A model generated the notes under the pieces. That model was not told where the DNA came from. It did not search any database and saw only the letters and a list, made by a program, of their open reading frames with translations. Positions 58,790 to 64,000 of a stretch of 64,000 bases of DNA are shown here, piece after piece. The position numbers and the translations under genes were made by a program. Every line of letters begins with the position of its first letter. The stretch's first letter is position 1. Origin of the DNA: Pseudorhodoplanes sp049324435 (GTDB lineage Bacteria > Pseudomonadota > Alphaproteobacteria > Rhizobiales > Xanthobacteraceae); NCBI GenBank assembly GCA_049324435.1, contig JBMOOQ010000040.1, forward strand, positions 1 through 64,000, read 5' to 3'.

Positions 58790-59746
58790 CTACTGGAAGC
58801 TTCCGGTGATCACCCGGACGGCAACGGGCAGTAGAATGACGACGAACAGCACCGGGAAGATGCAGACCATCATCGGCAAAGACAGCTTCGCCGGCAGGCT
58901 ATAGGCCTTCTCCTCCGCCCGCGATAAGCGCTTGTGCCGCATGTCGTCGGAATAGACACGCAGCGCCTCCGTGATGCTGGAGCCGAGCTCTTCGGATTGC
59001 TGGATCAGTGTTGCGAACGAGCGCGCCTCCTCAAGGCCGAGCCGCTCGGCAAGATGTTCCAGCGCCTCAGTCATCGTGCGCCCGGCACGGATCTCCAGAT
59101 TGGCCATATGAATATTGGCGCAAAGCGACGGATAGGACGCGGCCAGTTCCCGTCCGACGCGGTCGAGGGCCGCTTCCATGCTCAGACCCGCATCTGCGCA
59201 AACTACCAGCAGGTCCATGAAGTCCGGAAAGCCGGCGCGATGCTCTTCGCGCCGCGCTGCGATCCGGCGATCCAGATAAAGGCTTGGTGCCAGATAGCCG
59301 AACAGCCCGGCACCGCCGACGATCATCCAGTAGACCGATCCGCGGTCTGACGGGCCAAACATCATGGCGACGATGCTCAGTCCGATCGCCAGCACGGCCC
59401 GCGCGAGAAAGAACACGGCGACGCTACGCGGATCGTAAAGGCCTGCGAGCACAAGGCGCTTTCGCAGGACCTTCATGTCCTTGGAGTCGCCGTCTCCATA
59501 ATGCTTCTGCGCGTAGCCAATGATCTTCTCGGCCGCCTTGAAGCCGGCCCTCTGCCGCGCGTTCTGGCGAAAGATCGTGCCTTGATCCGAAAGCGTCTCG
59601 TTTATACCGGCCGTCCGGCGGCGCACGGCGCCATGGACCCGCACCATCGCCATCATCGCGAATGTCAGGATCGCGGTGGCGAGAAACACCATCAACGCCA
59701 CTAACGTCGATTCCGCATCTCCGAATATGGTGAAGCTGAAATCCAT
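58790..59746 (-). CDS. tadC: Tad pilus inner-membrane protein TadC
   Basis: A 318-residue GspF-domain protein with membrane helices at the N-terminus, around residues 110-160 and at the C-terminus (SLPMMVCIFPVLFVVILLPV). Conserved GspF features: FPDFMDLLVVCADAGLSMEA and FATLIQQSEELGSSITEALR. The ATG at 59746 lies 2 nt after the tadB stop; the longer frame overlaps tadB. Together with TadB it forms the membrane platform of the Flp/Tad pilus. Confidence 0.93.
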   Translation of the reverse strand: MDFSFTIFGDAESTLVALMVFLATAILTFAMMAMVRVHGAVRRRTAGINETLSDQGTIFRQNARQRAGFKAAEKIIGYAQKHYGDGDSKDMKVLRKRLVLAGLYDPRSVAVFFLARAVLAIGLSIVAMMFGPSDRGSVYWMIVGGAGLFGYLAPSLYLDRRIAARREEHRAGFPDFMDLLVVCADAGLSMEAALDRVGRELAASYPSLCANIHMANLEIRAGRTMTEALEHLAERLGLEEARSFATLIQQSEELGSSITEALRVYSDDMRHKRLSRAEEKAYSLPAKLSLPMMVCIFPVLFVVILLPVAVRVITGSFQ

Positions 59747-59748
59747 GA

Positions 59749-60720
59749 TCAGATCTTGAAGTTGACCATGCGGTACATGATCAGAATGCCGACGCACATC
59801 CAGCCGCCGGCGGATGCGAGTGCGATCTTGGTCATGTCGAGGTGCCAGACACTCGAATAGAAGTCCGGTGCGATCAGATTGATGATGCCGAACATCGCAA
59901 TCGGAAGCGATGCGAGGATCATAGCCGAGGCGCGGCCCTCGGATGCCAGCGCCCGCACCTTGCGCCGCATCTTGAAGCGGAGCCGGATCACAGCGGACAG
60001 GTTCTGGAGAATCTCGCCGAGGTTGCCGCCGGTCGATCCCTGTATGGCTACGGCCGTGACGAACAGCGGAAGGTCGTCCTGACCAACACGGAAATAGAGA
60101 TTGCGCATCGCGGTTTCGAGGTCCGCGCCGTAGGTTACCTCGTCGGCGACGATGCCGAATTCAGTGCCGCAGGGGTCCGGCAATTCGCGGCCGACCATGG
60201 TGATTGCGACCGGCACCGGATGACCAGCGCGCAAGCTGCGGACGATAATGTCGAGCGCGTCGGGAAATTGCGCGCCGAATTTCTTCTGACGCCGGCTGCG
60301 GAGAATCTTGAGCCACAGCAGGGGTACGGCCGTCAGGAAGAATGCAAACGCGATCGCGGTGTAGAGCCAGCTGCCCTTGATCGCATGTGTGAGGCCCGCG
60401 GCGACAGCCGCCATCGCAAGCACATAGACGGCCAGCTTGATGACGCCCATCGATAGCCCGGACTGCAAGATGAGGCGGTTGAGATATTCGATCGGCAACC
60501 GGTAATCACCGCCATTGGTCAGGCCGCGCTCCTTGCGCAGCTGGATCAGCACACCTTCGCGGTCGGTTCGGTCCTTCAGGAGCTCGATGCGGCGGTTGAT
60601 GCTCTTTCGATAGGACGCGCTCCGGAAGAACAGGAGATAGGCCGCCTCGAAGATCAGAAACGCCGATATTCCGATAAAGGCGTAGAAAACGTAGATCGTA
60701 TCGAAATCGAGCCAGGCCAT
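59749..60720 (-). CDS. tadB: Tad pilus inner-membrane protein TadB
   Basis: A 323-residue GspF-domain protein. Helices near residues 10-32 and 95-140, the GspF core FPDALDIIVRSLRAGHPVPV and STGGNLGEILQNLSAVIR, and a final pair of helices. It starts 9 nt after tadA/cpaF, in the conserved order cpaF-tadB-tadC. Partner of TadC. Confidence 0.93.
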   Translation of the reverse strand: MAWLDFDTIYVFYAFIGISAFLIFEAAYLLFFRSASYRKSINRRIELLKDRTDREGVLIQLRKERGLTNGGDYRLPIEYLNRLILQSGLSMGVIKLAVYVLAMAAVAAGLTHAIKGSWLYTAIAFAFFLTAVPLLWLKILRSRRQKKFGAQFPDALDIIVRSLRAGHPVPVAITMVGRELPDPCGTEFGIVADEVTYGADLETAMRNLYFRVGQDDLPLFVTAVAIQGSTGGNLGEILQNLSAVIRLRFKMRRKVRALASEGRASAMILASLPIAMFGIINLIAPDFYSSVWHLDMTKIALASAGGWMCVGILIMYRMVNFKI

Positions 60721-60729
60721 TGCATGCTC

Positions 60730-62205
60730 CTATTGCAGCGGCTGGCTCGGATCGAAATAGCTGCCGGGGATGCGGATGCCCCGCGCAGTGAGCTCGGAGA
60801 GGAAGCGCGGCCTTACGCCAGTTGCCTGGAAATGTCCGATCACGGTTCCATCTTCGGCCGTTCCGGTGCGCACATATCGGTAGATTTCCTGCATCTGCAC
60901 GATATCGCCTTCCATGCCGGTGATCTCGGCAACGGAGGTAACGCGGCGCTTGCCGTCGGACAGGCGCTGAAGCTGCACGATCATGCGGATCGCCGCGGCG
61001 ATCTGGCCGCGGATCGACGCAATGGTCATCGGCAGGCCGGCCATGCCGATCAGCTGCTCGAGGCGTGAAATCGCTTCGCGCGGGTTATTGGCATGGATCG
61101 TAGCCATCGAGCCTTCATGACCGGTATTCATTGCCTGCAACATGTCGAAGGCTTCTTCACCGCGGCACTCGCCGAGGATGATTCGCTCGGGGCGCATACG
61201 CAGCGCATTCTTGACCAGTTCGCGCTGACGGATTTCGCCCTTGCCTTCGATATTCGGCGGACGCGTCTCCATGCGCGCGACATGCGGCTGCTGCAATTGC
61301 AGTTCGGCCGCGTCTTCGATGGTGATCAGCCGTTCTTTGTCCGAGATGTAGGCTGATAGCGCGTTCAGCATCGTGGTTTTGCCGGAGCCGGTGCCGCCGG
61401 AGATAATCGTCGTGATGCGTGACTTGACCGCGGCCGCAAGCAGCTCCGCCATCTGCGGCTTGAGAGCGTCGATTTCGACCAGTTTGTCGAGGCTGAACGG
61501 TTTTTTGGAGAATTTGCGGATCGAGACCAGCGGGCCGTCAACGCCCACCGGGCGCACGGCGACGTTGACACGCGAACCGTCAAGCAGACGTGCGTCGCAC
61601 AGCGGATGCATTTCGTCGACGCGGCGTCCGACGGCCGACACGATCTTGTTGATGATGCGCAACAGATGCGCCTCGTCCTTGAAGCGGCAGGCAACCGGTT
61701 CGAGCAGGCCGCCGCGCTCGACATAGGTGCATTCGTGACCGTTGATCAGAATGTCGCTGATGCTCGGATCCTTGAGCAAGGGTTCAAGCGGGCCGAGACC
61801 CGTCATCTCGTCGAGGATTTCGGTGACGAAAGAATTCAGTTCCTGCGCATTCAAGGCAAGGCGTTCGCTCACCACATACTGGCTGACCAGGCCCTGGATA
61901 TGCTCGCGCATCTGGTCTTCCGGCAGCTTTTCAAGCGCCTGCAGATTGACCTCTTCCAGCAATCGCCGATGCAGCCGGACCTTGGCGTCGAGCAGCTTGT
62001 CCGTGTGCAGCGGATTGGCCGGCGCGGCCGCAGCCGGGGCGGGGGGTGGCGGAGGCGAGGGCGGCGTGACCGCGGCCGGTGCGGGTTTGGTCTCGGGAAA
62101 AACCGTCCACGAGGTGGTTTCTGCCGCGGCAGGCGCTGGGTGCGGCTCTCCGTGCGGCGCGGTCTGTCGGGTGGCATGTCGTCGAGCGGTGAAGCGGCCG
62201 GTCAT
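60730..62205 (-). CDS. cpaF: Tad pilus ATPase TadA/CpaF
   Basis: A 491-residue secretion ATPase of the VirB11/GspE superfamily. Walker A is IISGGTGSGKTTMLNALSAY (about 265-280), the Asp box RLITIEDAAELQL, Walker B region RMRPERIILGECRGEEAFDM and His box GHEGSMATIHANN. The first 75 residues are Pro/Ala-rich and disordered. It powers pilin polymerisation at the inner membrane. It follows cpaE by 32 bp. Confidence 0.96.
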   Translation of the reverse strand: MTGRFTARRHATRQTAPHGEPHPAPAAAETTSWTVFPETKPAPAAVTPPSPPPPPAPAAAAPANPLHTDKLLDAKVRLHRRLLEEVNLQALEKLPEDQMREHIQGLVSQYVVSERLALNAQELNSFVTEILDEMTGLGPLEPLLKDPSISDILINGHECTYVERGGLLEPVACRFKDEAHLLRIINKIVSAVGRRVDEMHPLCDARLLDGSRVNVAVRPVGVDGPLVSIRKFSKKPFSLDKLVEIDALKPQMAELLAAAVKSRITTIISGGTGSGKTTMLNALSAYISDKERLITIEDAAELQLQQPHVARMETRPPNIEGKGEIRQRELVKNALRMRPERIILGECRGEEAFDMLQAMNTGHEGSMATIHANNPREAISRLEQLIGMAGLPMTIASIRGQIAAAIRMIVQLQRLSDGKRRVTSVAEITGMEGDIVQMQEIYRYVRTGTAEDGTVIGHFQATGVRPRFLSELTARGIRIPGSYFDPSQPLQ

Positions 62206-62237
62206 GTTTTACTCGTCTTCTGCTTCGGACCGATGCA

Positions 62238-63455
62238 TCAGCGTGCGAGGGAGAAACTGAACTTCTTCTGTTCGGCGGGTGCCCTGTTGGCGGTCTTTTG
62301 CGGCTGCGGCACGATCAGCTTGCGCAGCTCCTGCGTGACATTGTTGCCGCTCTTGACCTCTTCGAGCGGGACGCCGCGATCGATCGCTTCGCGCACCAGC
62401 CGGTAATTGTTCGGGATGGCACCCGCGAGATCGGTGCCGAGCGCCTGCTCGATATCGCTGCGCTTCAGGCCGGGCGCGAACATGCGTTGTTCGAACCGGT
62501 TGATGATGACCTGCGGCTGCGGGCCGTCCGGCATCCGCACGCGGATCGCGGCGAGGATATGCTTGGTGTTCTTCAGGCTCGGCACCGTCATCTCGCTGAC
62601 GATGAAGACGCGGTTCGAGCCGAGCAGGACATCGTCGGTCCAGGCGAACCAGGTCCGCGGCATGTCGATCACGACATGATCGAAATGCGACGACACGAGG
62701 TCGAGGAGCTTGGTGACGACGTCCGGATCGAAGGAGCGCATTTCTGCAGGATGGGGTGGAGCGGCAATCACCGCGAGCCCCGATGCGTGATAGGTGGTCA
62801 TCACTTCGAGCAATTGCCGGTCGAGGCGATCCGGCCGCGGTTCGATCTCGGTCAGATCGAGACGCGGTTCGAGGTCGAGATAGTCGGCGCAGCAGCCATG
62901 CTGAAGGTTGAGGTCGACGAGGCATGTCGATGACCGGCCACGCGGCCCGCTCGACAACAGCAGCATTGCGGTCTGGATCGCCAATGTCGTGACGCCAGCG
63001 CCGCCGACGGCGGGGATGAAGGTGACGATTTCCGCCTCGGTATCGCTGCTCGCTACCGGCTGGACCGCCCGCGCGCAGGTGCGCACCAGTTCGGCCGGCG
63101 TTACCGGTTTGACCAGAAAGTCTGCGATTTTCATCTGGATCAGCGTGCGCGCGACATTGGCGTCGAATACCTGTGTCACAACAACAATCGGCGGCGAGCC
63201 GGCAGTACGCATGGCAAGCCGTTCCAGCGCCTGCATTTCATCGGGCCTGGCGGCATCGAGATCGACGACAATAACGGTCGCGGTTTCCGGATTGACCCTG
63301 TCACCCACGGCTGAAACGGCCGCCGACATCACCTCCAGACCGATCTGCGGGCTGGAGGCGAAGATCTGGCGCAGTTGCTGTTCGAATTGCGCATCGGCCG
63401 TGAGCAAAGCCACATTGGTCTTGCCGCGGGTCGATGCTGTCCGGCTCATACGCAT
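62238..63455 (-). CDS. cpaE: Tad pilus localisation protein CpaE/TadZ
   Basis: A 405-residue protein with an N-terminal receiver-like domain (VALLTADAQFEQQLRQIFAS, DFLVKPVTPAELV) lacking a full phospho-acceptor set, and a C-terminal MinD/ParA-like ATPase domain (FIPAVGGAGVTTLAIQTAML as altered Walker A, VIDMPRTWFAWTD as Walker B). The P-loop reads GGAGVTT, without the lysine of active enzymes, as is common in CpaE. It positions the pilus machine at the pole. The ATG at 63455 precedes MRMSRTAS; the longer frame overlaps cpaD. Confidence 0.92.
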   Translation of the reverse strand: MRMSRTASTRGKTNVALLTADAQFEQQLRQIFASSPQIGLEVMSAAVSAVGDRVNPETATVIVVDLDAARPDEMQALERLAMRTAGSPPIVVVTQVFDANVARTLIQMKIADFLVKPVTPAELVRTCARAVQPVASSDTEAEIVTFIPAVGGAGVTTLAIQTAMLLLSSGPRGRSSTCLVDLNLQHGCCADYLDLEPRLDLTEIEPRPDRLDRQLLEVMTTYHASGLAVIAAPPHPAEMRSFDPDVVTKLLDLVSSHFDHVVIDMPRTWFAWTDDVLLGSNRVFIVSEMTVPSLKNTKHILAAIRVRMPDGPQPQVIINRFEQRMFAPGLKRSDIEQALGTDLAGAIPNNYRLVREAIDRGVPLEEVKSGNNVTQELRKLIVPQPQKTANRAPAEQKKFSFSLAR

Positions 63456-63459
63456 GGTG

Positions 63460-63918
63460 TTACTGTTGCGTCTGTGTCTGGCTTTGCTGTCGTGGTGGCG
63501 GATTGCTGGCCCAGGGCGAAGGCGCCGGCCCCTGCTGCGATGGCGCGCCGGTTCGCGCTTGCGGCACATTCTTCACATACTCGGTCGTGAGGTCGGGTGG
63601 CGGCTGCGGCTGGCTTCCGGAATCGGAAGTCAGCGGGCTCATCGGCCGGATCACGTTGTGGGTCCGGTAACGCTCGACCGCGCCCTGCATGCGCTCGCCG
63701 TTGAAGGCGATATTGCGATTGGCGCTGTAGGGCGGCCAGGGATCGACCATCATGGTGACCTGGTTGATCGCCTTGGCGTCGCCCGCATAGGGCACCACGG
63801 TCTCGCGCCGGTCGAAATAAATATCCGAGCAGCCTGAGAGCCCGCAGGACAACGCCAGTGCGGCCAGCGTAAGGGTGGTCGTACCGGCCTTGGCTTTAGT
63901 ATTTGACGGACAGGACAT
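63460..63918 (-). CDS. cpaD: CpaD-family pilus lipoprotein, short
   Basis: A 152-residue lipoprotein of the Tad locus: signal peptide with lipobox GLSGC (Cys31), then YFDRRETVVPYAGDAKAINQ and WPPYSANRNIAFNGERMQGA, recognisable as the CpaD type, and a Pro/Gln-rich tail. AAGAGG precedes the ATG at 63918. Its start lies inside the 3' end of the upstream gene (overlap 23 nt). It is shorter than the roughly 200-residue norm, ending in a Gln/Pro-rich segment instead of the usual C-terminal domain. Confidence 0.85.
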   Translation of the reverse strand: MSCPSNTKAKAGTTTLTLAALALSCGLSGCSDIYFDRRETVVPYAGDAKAINQVTMMVDPWPPYSANRNIAFNGERMQGAVERYRTHNVIRPMSPLTSDSGSQPQPPPDLTTEYVKNVPQARTGAPSQQGPAPSPWASNPPPRQQSQTQTQQ

Positions 63919-64000
63919 GACCCACCTCTTGGGTAGCGACAGCGGCTGGACGCGGCTGAACATTGAGCATGTGACCGGTATAGGCACGCACGACACCGTT
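63896..64000 (-). CDS. 3' end of the upstream Tad gene, probably secretin CpaC (partial)
   Basis: The last 34 codons of a minus-strand gene enter from beyond the window edge, reading VVRAYTGHMLNVQPRP and ending GHVLSVKY at 63896. By position between the window edge and cpaD it should be cpaC, the outer-membrane secretin RcpA/CpaC. Only the C-terminus is visible, which is too short to identify with certainty. The cpaD start overlaps it by 23 nt. Confidence 0.5.
   Translation of the reverse strand, partial: NGVVRAYTGHMLNVQPRPAAVATQEVGHVLSVKY

Overview
The window is GC-rich DNA from an alphaproteobacterium, almost certainly of the order Hyphomicrobiales (Rhizobiales), in or near the Nitrobacteraceae/Xanthobacteraceae. 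Pointers are the pckA ... chvI-chvG-hprK-EIIA-HPr ... ahcY gene order, a short HprK, a TRAP dicarboxylate-type operon, Rhizobiales-type secreted proteins (DUF2865), a tad/cpa pilus locus, and dispersed palindromic repeats. Gene density is high, both strands are used, and there is no integrase, IS transposase, rRNA operon, CRISPR array or prophage. It reads as chromosome backbone with small accessory insertions.

Layout. 1-8970: repeats, phosphomannomutase, a membrane-anchored aspartic protease, HrpB helicase, PolA and PyrE. 9177-16805: a DUF2865 secreted protein, a TRAP transporter operon with an FAD oxidoreductase, PEP carboxykinase and an OmpA-domain protein. 16921-26121: a HugZ-like protein, then ChvI-ChvG, HprK, EIIA-Man and HPr (an incomplete regulatory PTS). 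An unusual four-gene block follows (DUF3467-like protein, HTH plus PD-(D/E)XK-like protein, ParA-like ATPase, Lys-rich protein), and then ahcY. 26233-34382: an AhpD-like protein, thioredoxin plus CcdA-like membrane protein, an acetyltransferase, LepA, small DUF4258/DUF2283/DUF2442 proteins, a large structured repeat, a Tat-type deaminase and two peptidoglycan enzymes. 34395-38710: two tartrate/malate-dehydrogenase paralogues around an orphan Bug-type receptor, with a divergent LysR regulator. 38715-42796: a phytase-like esterase, a 37-residue lipoprotein, structured non-coding DNA, a secreted papain-like-fold candidate and a doubly frameshifted gene. 43047-46510: ECF sigma, anti-sigma, fasciclin protein, cytochrome b and a molybdopterin oxidoreductase. 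46585-51016: MBL hydrolase, envelope proteins, FolD, DUF167, YggT and tRNA-Ala(CGC). 51097-55346: a Crp/Fnr regulator divergent from an acetolactate-decarboxylase-like protein, then ArsR, ArsP-like permease, thioredoxin-like protein and an MBL protein. 55447-58652: RidA, glutamine amidotransferase, SDR, TerB and TadD-like TPR lipoprotein. 58790-64000: TadC, TadB, TadA/CpaF, CpaE, CpaD and the end of the upstream gene (probably CpaC), running off the window edge.

How the genes work together. ChvG/ChvI with HprK, EIIA and HPr is a known alphaproteobacterial link between envelope sensing and carbon control, here close to pckA. The sigma/anti-sigma/fasciclin/cytochrome b/molybdoenzyme set looks like a self-contained envelope redox-stress regulon. 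The ArsR set carries two identically spaced operators. The strongest candidate for an undescribed system is the translationally coupled nuclease-like/ParA-like/Lys-rich operon at 22409-24541, with its DUF3467-like neighbour, inserted between ptsH and ahcY.

Limits: everything was read by eye from sequence and translations. No homology search, folding calculation or codon statistic was run. Several start codons are choices, with reasons given in the entries.
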